Part shown: in pieces, positions 23,126 to 32,111 of the stretch
Numbering within the stretch: position 1 is the first letter of the stretch
Layout of the letters: each line of letters begins with the position of its first letter
Assembly: GCA_944325705.1 (NCBI GenBank)
Contig: CALVBB010000002.1
Location: 62,001-126,000, forward strand
Source of the DNA: Candidatus Gastranaerophilales bacterium
GTDB taxonomy: Bacteria; Cyanobacteriota; Vampirovibrionia; Gastranaerophilales; Gastranaerophilaceae
DNA length: 64,000 bases
Direction of reading: 5' to 3'
Program-made: the position numbers and the translations under genes
The notes under the pieces: model-generated
What the model saw: only the letters and a program-made list of their open reading frames with translations
Database searches by the model: none
Told to the model about the DNA's origin: nothing

Positions 23126-24913
23126 ATGGGGAAAAAACTTATTAAAGTTATGGATACCTCTTTCAGGGACGGTTTCCAATCTGTTTACGGCGCAAGAGTT
23201 TTTGTTGATGATTTTATTCCTGCGCTTCAGGCGGCTGTAAATGCCGGTTTAAAACATTTTGAAGTTGCGGGCGGTGCGAGATTTCAATCTCCTATTTTTT
23301 ACTGCAATGAAAATGCTTTTGAAACAATGGACAAAATCAGAGCAGCAGTGGGGCCGGATATTAATCTTCAGTCGCTTGCACGCGGAGTTAACGTTGTAGG
23401 GCTAGATTCTCAGCCTCGTGATATTATTAATCTTCATGCAAAAATGTTTAAAAAACACGGTGTTACAACTGTCAGAAATTTTGATGCTTTGAATGATGTA
23501 AACAATCTTATTTATTCAGCGCAGTGCATCCGCGACAACGGCTTAAAGCATGAAGTTACAATTACAATGATGGAACTCCCTATGGGCTGTGAAGGCGCTC
23601 ATGATCCTGATTTTTATGAAAAAGTTTTGAGAAATATTCTTAATGCCGGCATTCCTTTTGACAGCCTTGCATTCAAAGATGCGTCCGGAACATCAAATCC
23701 GAGAAAAGTTTATGAAACAGTTAAACGCACAAGAGAAATTTTAGGACAGGAGGCTCACATCCGCTTCCATTCGCATGAAACAGCAGGAACAGGTCTTGCA
23801 GCATATATAGCAGCACTTGACGGCGGAGCCGACGGGGTTGATTTATCTATGAAACCTGTATCGGGCGGTACTGCTCAGCCTGATATTGTTTCTATGTGGC
23901 ATGCTCTCAAAGGCACCGATTATGATTTAGGACTTGATATTGAAAAAATTCTTGAAACAGAGGAAATCTTTAAAGAATGTATGAAAGACTACTTCCTCCC
24001 GCCGGAAGCACTTGCCGTAAATCCTATGATTATACAATCTCCGCTTCCGGGAGGCGCTCTCACCGCAAATACCCAGATGCTGAGAGATAATAACTTAATG
24101 GATAAATTCCCAGAAGTGGTTGCCGCAATGAAAGAAGTAGTTATGAAGGGCGGTTTCGGAACCTCTGTTACACCGGTTTCGCAGTTCTATTTCCAGCAGG
24201 CATTTAACAACGTAATGTTTGGGCCATGGAAAAAGATTGCAGACGGATACGGGAAAATGGTTCTCGGCTATTTTGGAAAGACACCTTGCGAACCTGACGG
24301 CGAGGTTGTTAAAATTGCCGCAGAACAACTCGGGCTTCACCCTACAACCGAACTTGTTGTTGATATAAATGACAAAGATGCAACAAAAGGTATTCAGGCA
24401 GCAACTAAGCGTCTTGAAGAAGCAGGGCTTCCTGTTAATGATGAGAACATATTTATTTCAGCTGCATGCAAAGAAAAAGGTATCTTATTCCTTGAAGGAA
24501 AAGGCACAATAGGCGTCAGAAAATGCGAAAATAACTCAAAAGAACCGTCAGTTGATGAACACAACGGTTATACAGTTACTGTTAACGGCAAAAAATACGC
24601 AGTTGCCTTTGAAGGGAATAAAGCTACAGTTAACGGCAGACTTTATGACTTTGATATTAAATCGGGAATTGAAGCACATACCCATGAAGCTTCCGGAGAA
24701 GAAACTCCGGTTAAAGCTGCTTTGCCTGGTAACGTTTTAAAAGTCCTTGTTTCAAACGGGGATAATATTGAAGAGGGAGACGTCATTGCGGTTATTGAAG
24801 CCATGAAAATGGAAACAGAAATTAAATCACCGGTTTCTGGCGTTGTTAAGTCTGTTGAAATTGAGGCGGGTAGTAAAGTTAAAACCGGAGATGTTCTGGT
24901 TACAGTCGGTTAA
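23126..24913 (+). CDS. oadA: Oxaloacetate decarboxylase alpha subunit / carboxyltransferase with biotin domain
   Basis: The 595-residue biotin-dependent carboxyltransferase. Residues 1-280 form the TIM barrel with MDTSFRDGFQSV at the active site; FKDASGTSNP and HFHSHETAGTGLAAY-type residues (RFHSHETAG) bind the metal and substrate; a conserved carboxylase region follows to about 480. Residues 520-595 are a biotinyl domain with EAMKMETEI, where the Lys is biotinylated, preceded by a Gly/Thr linker. It is related to pyruvate carboxylase subunit B, but the adjacent beta and gamma genes show it works in a membrane decarboxylase. The ribosome site AAAGGATA precedes ATG 23126. Confidence 0.94.
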   Translation: MGKKLIKVMDTSFRDGFQSVYGARVFVDDFIPALQAAVNAGLKHFEVAGGARFQSPIFYCNENAFETMDKIRAAVGPDINLQSLARGVNVVGLDSQPRDIINLHAKMFKKHGVTTVRNFDALNDVNNLIYSAQCIRDNGLKHEVTITMMELPMGCEGAHDPDFYEKVLRNILNAGIPFDSLAFKDASGTSNPRKVYETVKRTREILGQEAHIRFHSHETAGTGLAAYIAALDGGADGVDLSMKPVSGGTAQPDIVSMWHALKGTDYDLGLDIEKILETEEIFKECMKDYFLPPEALAVNPMIIQSPLPGGALTANTQMLRDNNLMDKFPEVVAAMKEVVMKGGFGTSVTPVSQFYFQQAFNNVMFGPWKKIADGYGKMVLGYFGKTPCEPDGEVVKIAAEQLGLHPTTELVVDINDKDATKGIQAATKRLEEAGLPVNDENIFISAACKEKGILFLEGKGTIGVRKCENNSKEPSVDEHNGYTVTVNGKKYAVAFEGNKATVNGRLYDFDIKSGIEAHTHEASGEETPVKAALPGNVLKVLVSNGDNIEEGDVIAVIEAMKMETEIKSPVSGVVKSVEIEAGSKVKTGDVLVTVG

Positions 24914-24940
24914 GTACATAATTTGAAAAGGATATGAAAA

Positions 24941-26116
24941 ATGAATATTACAGACAGTTTATATAAATTATGGCAGTCAACCGGTATTGCAAACTTTGTT
25001 CAGCCGGCTGATCCATCTATCACCAGCGGATTTGAACAATTCCTTCATCAGTTCGGCTCACCGATAATGATTTTGATTTGTTTATTCCTGCTTTGGCTCG
25101 GTATTAAGAAGCAGTTTGAGCCGCTGCTGCTTGTTCCAATTGCATTCGGCGGTTTGCTTTCAAATATTCCGGTTGCGGATATTGCAGGGCCTCACGGATT
25201 TCTCGGAATTATTTACGAGGCAGGTATTCATCAGGGGTTATTTCCGCTAATAATCTTTATGGGTGTCGGCGCAATGACAGATTTTGGTCCGCTGATTGCA
25301 AACCCTAAAACTGCACTTCTTGGCGGTGCTGCGCAGTTTGGTATTTTTGCTGCATTGTTACTTGCATTGTGCTGTTTCGGTTTTACGCTTCCTCAATCAG
25401 GAGCAATTGGTATTATCGGAGGTGCGGACGGGCCTACTTCCATATATGTTACCTCAAAGCTTGCGCCTGAACTTTTAGGTGCGATTGCTGTTGCTGCATA
25501 TTCGTATATGGCGCTTGTTCCGGTTATTCAGCCTCCTATTATGAAACTTTTAACTACAGAAGCTGAGCGTAAAATTGAGATGAAACAGTTAAGAGAGGTT
25601 TCAAAACGTGAAAAAATTGTGTTCCCTCTGGTTGTTTTAGGACTTTGTATAATTTTTCTTCCGGATGCCTGTCCGCTTGTAGGTGCCTTAACATTCGGTA
25701 ACTTATGCAAAGAGTGCGGTGTTGTTGAAAGACTTTCTGATACTATGCAGAACGCTTTAATTAATATCGTAACAATTTTCCTCGGACTTTCTGTTGGTTC
25801 AAAACTGTCATCAGATCAGTTTTTAACCACTCAGACACTGTTTATCTTAATTCTTGGTATTCTTGCTTTCAGTTTTGCGACAGCAGGCGGTGTGTTGTTT
25901 GCGAAAATAATGAACTTATTTTCTAAAGATAAAATTAATCCGCTCATCGGCTCTGCAGGGGTTTCTGCGGTGCCAATGGCAGCAAGGGTTTCAAACAAAG
26001 TCGGACTTGAGGCAAACCCGCAGAATTATCTCCTTATGCACGCAATGGGACCGAACGTTGCAGGTGTAATCGGTTCTGCTGTTGCTGCCGGTATATTGCT
26101 TGCACTGTGCAAATAG
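24941..26116 (+). CDS. oadB: Sodium-translocating decarboxylase beta subunit
   Basis: Membrane carrier that pumps sodium out using the energy of decarboxylation. It has about nine to ten hydrophobic segments over 391 residues. The conserved [11 protein letters not shown] (Asp essential for Na+) is present, as are [14 protein letters not shown] and the C-terminal [19 protein letters not shown]. It ends the operon birA-oadG-oadA-oadB; a strong terminator follows 25 bp after the stop. The same beta family serves methylmalonyl-CoA and glutaconyl-CoA decarboxylases, so the substrate is inferred from the alpha subunit. Confidence 0.95.
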   Translation: MNITDSLYKLWQSTGIANFVQPADPSITSGFEQFLHQFGSPIMILICLFLLWLGIKKQFEPLLLVPIAFGGLLSNIPVADIAGPHGFLGIIYEAGIHQGLFPLIIFMGVGAMTDFGPLIANPKTALLGGAAQFGIFAALLLALCCFGFTLPQSGAIGIIGGADGPTSIYVTSKLAPELLGAIAVAAYSYMALVPVIQPPIMKLLTTEAERKIEMKQLREVSKREKIVFPLVVLGLCIIFLPDACPLVGALTFGNLCKECGVVERLSDTMQNALINIVTIFLGLSVGSKLSSDQFLTTQTLFILILGILAFSFATAGGVLFAKIMNLFSKDKINPLIGSAGVSAVPMAARVSNKVGLEANPQNYLLMHAMGPNVAGVIGSAVAAGILLALCK

Positions 26117-26140
26117 TTTATATCTATAAACTTAAAAATC

Positions 26141-26172
26141 AGACCGCTTTATTTTTTCAAGGCGGTCTTTTT
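26141..26172 (+). terminator. Terminator of the decarboxylase operon
   Basis: AGACCGC (26141-26147) pairs with GCGGTCT (26162-26168), followed by TTTTT. It lies 25 bp beyond the oadB stop and before purM. Confidence 0.85.
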
Positions 26173-26201
26173 ATGAAAGTTTTTTGTAATAAAATAAAAG
26201 T

Positions 26202-27140
26202 ATGGGAGATATGTATAAAAAATCGGGAGTAAACCTTCAGGAAACAGAAATGCTGAATAACAGAATTAAGCCGGTATTTTCTTCTGAAAATTCTTTAGCT
26301 TTTGCAGGCTCTGCAGTTTCTGACGGCGGTGTAAAAATTCTGACCTGCTGTGACGGTATCGGCTCTAAAATTATTCCTCTTTATGAGAGGAAAATGTATA
26401 AAGAGATTGCAGTTGATTTAATTGCGGCCAATCTTAACGACCTTGCAACCAGACCTGCAAATGCAATTAGTTTTCAGGATTATATAGCAGTAAATAAGCT
26501 GGATAGCTGTGCTGTTGCTGAGATTATTATTGAACTGGAAAGGGAGCTTAAAAAGTACGGCTGCAGGCTCACAGGCGGTGAAACTTCCGAGGTGCCGCAT
26601 ATCTTGAGGGAGGGTGTCATTGATATTTGCGGCTTTGCTGTCGGAATAGAAAAAAATCTGACAGTGCAGCATGTTGAAGCCGGTGATGTTGTAATAGGTT
26701 TAAAATCCTCGGGAATTCACGCAAACGGGTTCACTCTCATCAGGAAGTTTTTAGATGAAGATAAAATTTCTAATATAGAATTTGAGGAAATGCTTGTGCC
26801 GGCTTACGTTTATTTTAATGAGGTTCAGACGCTGTGGGATAGCGGTTTAATAAAAGCTGCGGCAAATATTACAGGCGGAGGAATTTTTAATAATTTGATC
26901 AGGGTAATTCCTGAAAATTTGGATGTTGAGCTTGATTATAATCTTATCCCGACACAGCCTGTTTTTAAAAAGTTGAAAATGCTTGCCGGCGATGAGGTAT
27001 ACGAAGTTTTTAACTGCGGTGCAGGTTTTTGTGTAATCGCACGCGAAGAGTGTGCTGCAAAAATTACCGAAATCTGCAGGGAGTATGAACCTTTTATTTT
27101 TGGAAAAGTTGTAAAAGCAGATAAGGAGGCTGTTTTATGA
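26202..27140 (+). CDS. purM: Phosphoribosylformylglycinamidine cyclo-ligase (AIR synthetase)
   Basis: Fifth step of purine synthesis: it closes the imidazole ring of FGAM with ATP. The family start MYKKSGVNLQETEML, CCDGIGSKII, IAVDLIAANLNDLA, RLTGGETSEVP and KSSGIHANGFTLIRKF are present. It has 312 residues, somewhat shorter than most PurM (about 340), with compact N- and C-terminal ends. ATG 26211 would also fit and lies after GGGAG; 26202 cannot be excluded. It is the first gene of a purM-purN-purD run with overlapping stops and starts. Confidence 0.95.
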   Translation: MGDMYKKSGVNLQETEMLNNRIKPVFSSENSLAFAGSAVSDGGVKILTCCDGIGSKIIPLYERKMYKEIAVDLIAANLNDLATRPANAISFQDYIAVNKLDSCAVAEIIIELERELKKYGCRLTGGETSEVPHILREGVIDICGFAVGIEKNLTVQHVEAGDVVIGLKSSGIHANGFTLIRKFLDEDKISNIEFEEMLVPAYVYFNEVQTLWDSGLIKAAANITGGGIFNNLIRVIPENLDVELDYNLIPTQPVFKKLKMLAGDEVYEVFNCGAGFCVIAREECAAKITEICREYEPFIFGKVVKADKEAVL

Positions 27141-27736
27141 AAAAGATTGCTGTAATGGGCTCGGGGAACGGAAGTAATTTTGAGGCAATCGCAAAATTTT
27201 TTAAAGATAAAGATGTTGATATAACTTGTCTTTCCGATAATATGAATGCTTACATTCTAGAGCGTGCTAAAAAGCTTGGTATAAAACATCAATACCTGCC
27301 TTTTGAGGAGAATGCCGAGTATTTCGGTGCAAGAAATTTTGATTTAATAGTTCTTGCGGGATATATGAGGGTGCTTCCCGAAGATGTTCTGGAACTCGGA
27401 AAATTTGTGAACATTCATCCGTCTCTCCTGCCTGCATTCAAAGGGAAAGATGCAATTCAAAGAGCTTTTAATGCAGGAGTTAAGGTAAGCGGGGTTACAG
27501 TGCACTATGTTACAAATGAGCTTGACGGGGGAAAAATCCTTGCTCAGTATCCGGTTTTAATTCCTAACCTAATGCACTATGACGAATTTGAGGCGGCAAT
27601 TCACAGAGTTGAGCATGCGCTTTACCCGAAAGTTATTGAATGTATTCTGGAAGATAAAGTCTTTGATTTTTCGGACTTATATGATGGAGATAGCTGTGGC
27701 GGCTGTTCCGGAGGAGGCTGCGGCGGATGTCATTAA
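27137..27736 (+). CDS. purN: Phosphoribosylglycinamide formyltransferase with Cys-Gly tail
   Basis: Third step of purine synthesis using 10-formyltetrahydrofolate. It has GSGNGSNFEAI, LAGYMRVL, NIHPSLLPAFKGKDA (catalytic Asn-His) and GVTVHYVTNELDGG. The core ends around residue 183; the last residues DSCGGCSGGGCGGCH form a Cys/Gly tail with four Cys and a terminal His, not part of the usual enzyme. It may bind a metal. Starts overlapping purM by four bases and overlaps purD by ten. Confidence 0.95.
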   Translation: MKKIAVMGSGNGSNFEAIAKFFKDKDVDITCLSDNMNAYILERAKKLGIKHQYLPFEENAEYFGARNFDLIVLAGYMRVLPEDVLELGKFVNIHPSLLPAFKGKDAIQRAFNAGVKVSGVTVHYVTNELDGGKILAQYPVLIPNLMHYDEFEAAIHRVEHALYPKVIECILEDKVFDFSDLYDGDSCGGCSGGGCGGCH

Positions 27737-28809
27737 AGGTTCTTGTTATCGGCGGGGGAGCACGCGAGGAAGCTATCAGGGCAGCCGTTTCTAAATCACC
27801 ACTGTGCGCAAAAGTTGTGTTTTCTGATGCTGAAAACCCTGATCTGGTAATCTTAGGACCGGAGCAGCCAATTTGTGACGGGTTAGCAGATTTTTACAGA
27901 AGTAACGGTATTGATTGTATCGGGGTAAGTAAGAAGTTTTCGCAGCTTGAGAGTTCAAAACTTACTGCAAAAATGTTTATGGCAAACAACGGTATTAAGT
28001 GCGCAAAACTTTTACCTGTTGAATATCCGGAATTTCCTCAGGTTGTCAAAATGGACGGGCTTTGTAAAGGCAAAGGCGTAAAAGTTGTGTATAACCAGAA
28101 GGAAAAAGATTTATTTACAAGGAAAATTTCTCCAAACAGGTATTTTATTGAGGAATATCTGGAGGGAGAAGAACTTTCAGTTATGTCTTATTTTTATAAC
28201 GGCAGATTGATAAACTTTAAACCGGCAAGAGATTTTAAGCGTCTTTCTGCGGAAAAAGATTCTCCAAATACAGGCGGAATGGGTGCTTATTGTCCGGTGA
28301 CGCTTTCTAAAATTCAGCAGGAAAAATTAAATATTTACCTTAAAAAACTTGAAACGGCTCTAATAAAAGAGGGGGCAGATTTTAATGGGTTTATATATTC
28401 AGGGCTTATCTGGGCGCGTGATGACTGGTATGTTCTTGAATACAACGTACGCCTTGGCGATCCTGAATGTCAGGCAATTCTTGCAAATCTCAAGAATGAT
28501 TTTCTGGATATTCTTCTAAACGGAACAGAGCCGGAGTATAAATCAGGAACAGGCGCCTGTCTGACAGTTGCTGCAGAGGGTTATCCTGATAAACCGGTTA
28601 AGGGGGATGAGATTATCATTCCTGAAAATGATGCTGTCATTGCTTATAAATCAGGCGTAAGAGAAGAAAACGGTAAATTATTTTCAAACGGAGGACGGGT
28701 TCTTTCTCTCTGTGTAAATGCTGAAAATCCGTTCCCTGTTCTGAAAGAATACGCCGAAAAAATAGTGATGGCACATAAATATTACAGAAAAGATATTGAT
28801 ATAAATTAA
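27727..28809 (+). CDS. purD: Phosphoribosylamine-glycine ligase, shortened
   Basis: Second step of purine synthesis, an ATP-grasp enzyme. It has VLVIGGGAREEAI at the start (normally GSGGREHAI), FPQVVKMDGLCKGKGV (ATP lid), DSPNTGGMGAYCPV and WYVLEYNVRLGDPECQ. At 360 residues it is about 60 shorter than usual: the loop after GGGAREEAI is missing, where most PurD have about 30 more residues in the N-domain, and the C-terminus is shorter. Motifs remain, so it is probably active. The purN-purD overlap is ten bases. Confidence 0.93.
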   Translation: MSLKVLVIGGGAREEAIRAAVSKSPLCAKVVFSDAENPDLVILGPEQPICDGLADFYRSNGIDCIGVSKKFSQLESSKLTAKMFMANNGIKCAKLLPVEYPEFPQVVKMDGLCKGKGVKVVYNQKEKDLFTRKISPNRYFIEEYLEGEELSVMSYFYNGRLINFKPARDFKRLSAEKDSPNTGGMGAYCPVTLSKIQQEKLNIYLKKLETALIKEGADFNGFIYSGLIWARDDWYVLEYNVRLGDPECQAILANLKNDFLDILLNGTEPEYKSGTGACLTVAAEGYPDKPVKGDEIIIPENDAVIAYKSGVREENGKLFSNGGRVLSLCVNAENPFPVLKEYAEKIVMAHKYYRKDIDIN

Positions 28810-28872
28810 TCCGTGCATTTTATTCAATCATGGTGTATAATTTTATTAAAGATTTGAAAGAGGGGGTAGGAC

Positions 28873-30108
28873 ATGTCGATTGATGATGCTCTTGTGATGA
28901 TTTTAGCAGGCGGCGAAGGCAGAAGGCTTCTTCCTTTGACGAAAGACCGTGCAAAACCTGCAGTTCCTTTTGGCGGGCGTTACAGAATTATTGATTTTGT
29001 ACTGAATAATTTTATAAATTCCGGTTTTTTTAAGATTAAAGTTTTAACACAGTATAAATCTGATTCTTTAAATAAACACATTACAAGAGGTTGGGCATTG
29101 TCGCCGTTTTTAAATCAGTATGTTGACCTTGCACCTGCGCAGATGAGAACAGGCTCCGACTGGTACAGAGGTACTGCCGATGCTATTTATCAGAATGTTT
29201 TTCATATTACGGATGAAGATCCTGATTATGTTTGTATATTTGGCGGTGATCACATTTATAAAATGGATGTGTCGCAAATGTTGGATTTTCATAAGGAAAA
29301 AGCTGCGGATTTGTCTATTTCAGCTATTCCTATACCAATAGAGGAAGCATCGGAGTTTGGAATTATAGAAGTTGACGATGACTGGCGTCTTGTGAATTTC
29401 GTTGAAAAGCCAAAGGAAAAGCCTAAATCAATTCCGGGAAATCCTGATATGTGTCTTGCTTCTATGGGAAATTATATTTTCAATAAGGATACTCTCCTTA
29501 AAGCTCTTGAAGAAGATGAGGGGATAGAGGCATCCAGCCATGATTTCGGAAAAAATGTTATTCCGATGCTCTTGAAAGAAGGAAAAAAGATTTATATATA
29601 CAATTTTGCAACAAATGAGTTTCCTGGCATTACTGATGCTGAACGTGGCTACTGGAGGGATGTCGGAAGTATTGATGCTTACTGGCAGGCAAATATGGAT
29701 TTGCTTCAGTCAAACCCTGAATTGAATCTGTATTCCAAAGACTGGCCGTTGAGAAGTTTTAACTATAACTACCCGCCCGCAAAGTTTATCTGGCAGGAGG
29801 GTGACAGAGTCGGCATGGCTACAAATTCAATGGTATCTGAAGGCTGTATTGTGTCCGGCGGAAGTCTTTCAAAATGTGTTCTTTCTCCGAAAGTCAAGGT
29901 TAACAGCTATTCACAGATTTACGAAAGTATTCTTATGGAAAATGTAGAGGTAGGCAGATATTCCCGTATTAAAAAAGCGATAATTGATAAAAATGTTTAT
30001 ATTCCGCCAAATACAAGAATAGGCTACAATCGTGAAGAAGATATAAAACGCGGCTTCCACGTATCACCGAACGGGGTTACTGTTGTGCCTAAGGGAGCTA
30101 TTTTATAA
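28873..30108 (+). CDS. glgC: Glucose-1-phosphate adenylyltransferase
   Basis: Makes ADP-glucose, the committed step of glycogen synthesis. Motifs: [26 protein letters not shown] (nucleotide loop; residues 11-36), [22 protein letters not shown], the catalytic [10 protein letters not shown] near residue 120, and VEKPKEKP. The C-terminal left-handed helix repeats are present ([19 protein letters not shown]). AGGGGGTAGG before ATG 28873 is a strong ribosome site and a TATAAT lies about 38 bp upstream. No glgA or glgB is near; an alpha-glucan phosphorylase lies at 52.7 kb. Confidence 0.96.
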   Translation: MSIDDALVMILAGGEGRRLLPLTKDRAKPAVPFGGRYRIIDFVLNNFINSGFFKIKVLTQYKSDSLNKHITRGWALSPFLNQYVDLAPAQMRTGSDWYRGTADAIYQNVFHITDEDPDYVCIFGGDHIYKMDVSQMLDFHKEKAADLSISAIPIPIEEASEFGIIEVDDDWRLVNFVEKPKEKPKSIPGNPDMCLASMGNYIFNKDTLLKALEEDEGIEASSHDFGKNVIPMLLKEGKKIYIYNFATNEFPGITDAERGYWRDVGSIDAYWQANMDLLQSNPELNLYSKDWPLRSFNYNYPPAKFIWQEGDRVGMATNSMVSEGCIVSGGSLSKCVLSPKVKVNSYSQIYESILMENVEVGRYSRIKKAIIDKNVYIPPNTRIGYNREEDIKRGFHVSPNGVTVVPKGAIL

Positions 30109-30305
30109 AATATTTATTGAATTGTCCGATATTTGGGTGTATGATTTTTTAGGCCGAAATAATTATTTTGCTGCCATATTTTAGAATATGTGTAGTAAAT
30201 AAGGTGTTGCCCCGAATGAATTCCGGATTTGTTAATATTTCTTAAAAATTTCCGGTATCAAGGCAATTTTCAAACTTGATAATCTTTATAGTATCGGGTA
30301 GAAAT
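30109..30305 (+). promoter_or_regulatory. Intergenic region with possible promoter of the two small membrane proteins
   Basis: About 197 bp with no gene. TATAGT at 30287-30292 lies 13 bp before ATG 30306 and is the likely -10, giving a short leader; no -35 box. No glgC terminator can be seen. Confidence 0.35.
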
Positions 30306-30905
30306 ATGGTATCAGTAAGCTCTATTAATTCATGTGTGCACGGTTCGGTATCTGAAAAAATAGGTACCTTTGGCAGGCGCGTGTATAATTCTATCCCTAA
30401 TACTGTTTTTAAGAAGGATTACTGGATTGATAAGGTTGCTTTGATGGGTAAAAAATGTTCCTCCGCAGAGCAACGCTTAATTCTGGGTGTTACGGCTCTT
30501 GTTACACAGCCGTTTATTGATGCGCATAATAAAAGTGTTGATGAAGAAACACGCAAAGTTTCTGTTGCCCGTACAATAGGAAAAATTATTGCCGGAACAC
30601 TTACAGGTTTTGCAATTAGAAAGGGCTGTATAAAAGCAATCGGTGCATGGTCGAAAAAAGCAGGCGATGTTGATAAAGCCGGAAATCTTATAAAACTTAA
30701 TAAACTGAATACTTTCTTTACCCCTAAAGGAAAGCTCGCTAACAATCCTGACGCATTTGAACAGTATAAAAATGCTCTCGGAACAATTGTTGCGCTTGTT
30801 GTAATGATGTTTACAAACTTCTTAATTGATGCGCCGCTTACAAAATTTATCACTAACTTTCTGATTGATGACGGCAAGAAGCCTGACGGAGGTAAAAAAT
30901 CATGA
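30306..30905 (+). CDS. Unrecognised membrane-associated protein, 199 residues
   Basis: I do not recognise this protein. It has no signal peptide; hydrophobic helices around residues 60-72, 88-102 and 160-180. Its features are a motif RLILGVTALVTQPFIDAHN and a repeated charged/glycine pattern, ending in GKKPDGGKKS. It looks related to the family of membrane proteins at 13-16.6 kb (LVTQPFID resembling SAQPIN and STQPIN), but only faintly. ATG 30306 was chosen because a GGGTAG lies upstream and no ribosome site precedes the earlier in-frame TTG at 30276. The next gene starts four bases before its stop, so the two are translationally coupled. Confidence 0.78.
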   Translation: MVSVSSINSCVHGSVSEKIGTFGRRVYNSIPNTVFKKDYWIDKVALMGKKCSSAEQRLILGVTALVTQPFIDAHNKSVDEETRKVSVARTIGKIIAGTLTGFAIRKGCIKAIGAWSKKAGDVDKAGNLIKLNKLNTFFTPKGKLANNPDAFEQYKNALGTIVALVVMMFTNFLIDAPLTKFITNFLIDDGKKPDGGKKS

Positions 30906-31561
30906 AATCTCCGGCAGCAATGTTTGACGACTTTAAAAACGTAATTTATAAAAAGTACGGTGAAAACCCAGGGAAAATGCTGGTACACACAGGTGTGCTC
31001 GGATGGATACTTTCCTCTCTTGCTCAGGTTGCTGCTGTTGTTTTTAACGATAAAATTTCAAGAGAGCAGAAACTTTTTCTTATTCCTCAGGAGGCTGCGG
31101 ATGCTGCTGCTAACATTATATCTTTTTATGTTGTCACTAATTCTGTAAAAGCGGTCGGGTCAAAGCTCGTTAAAACTGGAAAACTTTCTACCCCGAAAAT
31201 TCTTGCCTATCTTGAAAAAACAGGTATTCCGGTAAAATCTAAAAGGGGAATTAAAAGTCCTGTTGGCAAATGGGATTTTGATATTACTAAACTTGCTAAT
31301 TTTGATGAAATTGCAGACCATTTTAAACCGTTTAAAAACGGAGTAGATGTCGGTGCAAGTCTTGTCGGCTCTATAATTTCTTCAAACATTATTACGCCGA
31401 TCATAAGAAACGAGTATGCAGCAAAACAGCAAAAAAATGCACTTGCTAAAATGAAATCACGGCAAATGAAGCATCTGGAAGCCCCGCGCGGAATTTCGCT
31501 GGAACAGTACCAGAGCAGGGCGTCTGCTAGATTCGGCAGTGCTGACGGGTTAAAAATTTAG
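30902..31561 (+). CDS. Unrecognised membrane protein, 219 residues
   Basis: No family recognised. Two or three hydrophobic segments lie around residues 30-47, 62-80 and 145-165 (DVGASLVGSIISSNIITPII). The C-terminal 45 residues are basic and helical, and the sequence ends GLKI. The overlap ATGA with the previous stop indicates coupling with that gene. Its last 12 bp overlap the convergent anti-sigma factor gene. Both members of the pair may be parts of one membrane complex; nothing more can be said. Confidence 0.8.
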   Translation: MKSPAAMFDDFKNVIYKKYGENPGKMLVHTGVLGWILSSLAQVAAVVFNDKISREQKLFLIPQEAADAAANIISFYVVTNSVKAVGSKLVKTGKLSTPKILAYLEKTGIPVKSKRGIKSPVGKWDFDITKLANFDEIADHFKPFKNGVDVGASLVGSIISSNIITPIIRNEYAAKQQKNALAKMKSRQMKHLEAPRGISLEQYQSRASARFGSADGLKI

Positions 31562-32101
31562 CATATTTAGTAGCCCGATAAGCATAACAAGCATAAGGCA
31601 GGCAAATATTCCCATAAGTTTATAAAATTGAGGAATTTTATCAGCTTCCTTACTCAGATATAGCTTTTCAAGCGTTTTTTTTGAATAATCCTGCTTTAAT
31701 TCATTTTTAGTTTTATTAAAAGAACTCTGTAAAAGCTGTTTGAATGCGTAAATGTTTTCAAGATCTCTTCTTGCAAGCGGGTTTGAAATTGCAATTTTTT
31801 TTATTTTAATGTTTTCCATGTCGCTTAATTCGTTATCAATGTAGGCAGATAGGTTTGCTTTGAAAGTTTCATACTGCGGCGTTTCATAAATAGTTTCATC
31901 CGGTTCAATCTCATCAGAAGAAATTTTTAATTTAATAGCGCTGAAATTTTCAAGAATTTTTTGCAGCTTTTTGTATTTTTCCATACATTTCGGGCAGATT
32001 GCCAGATGTTCCTGTATCTGTCTGCTGAGTTTTGTGCTTAGTTTGTTTTCTATATAAAAGGTTAAAAGTGTGACAACCTGATTACAGGTGAGTTCGTGCA
32101 T
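31550..32101 (-). CDS. Anti-sigma factor, zinc-finger (zf-HC2) type
   Basis: A 183-residue anti-sigma factor. The N-terminal zinc site is C6...H32-x3-C36-x2-C39 (EHLAICPKC), the signature of ZAS domains. A second related but zinc-free helical domain follows at 85-120 (LSAYIDNELSDME). One membrane helix is near the C-terminus (about 161-181, FACLMLVMLIGLLNML). It should hold the adjacent ECF sigma factor inactive at the inner membrane. It starts ten bases after the sigma factor stop. The signal that releases sigma is not evident: the periplasmic part is only a few residues long. Confidence 0.9.
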   Translation of the reverse strand: MHELTCNQVVTLLTFYIENKLSTKLSRQIQEHLAICPKCMEKYKKLQKILENFSAIKLKISSDEIEPDETIYETPQYETFKANLSAYIDNELSDMENIKIKKIAISNPLARRDLENIYAFKQLLQSSFNKTKNELKQDYSKKTLEKLYLSKEADKIPQFYKLMGIFACLMLVMLIGLLNMLNF

Positions 32102-32111
32102 TAATACCTCC

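Noticed and set aside
23126-24913. Pyruvate carboxylase subunit B instead of oxaloacetate decarboxylase alpha
   Set aside because: The neighbouring gamma and beta genes and the absence of a biotin carboxylase gene favour the decarboxylase.
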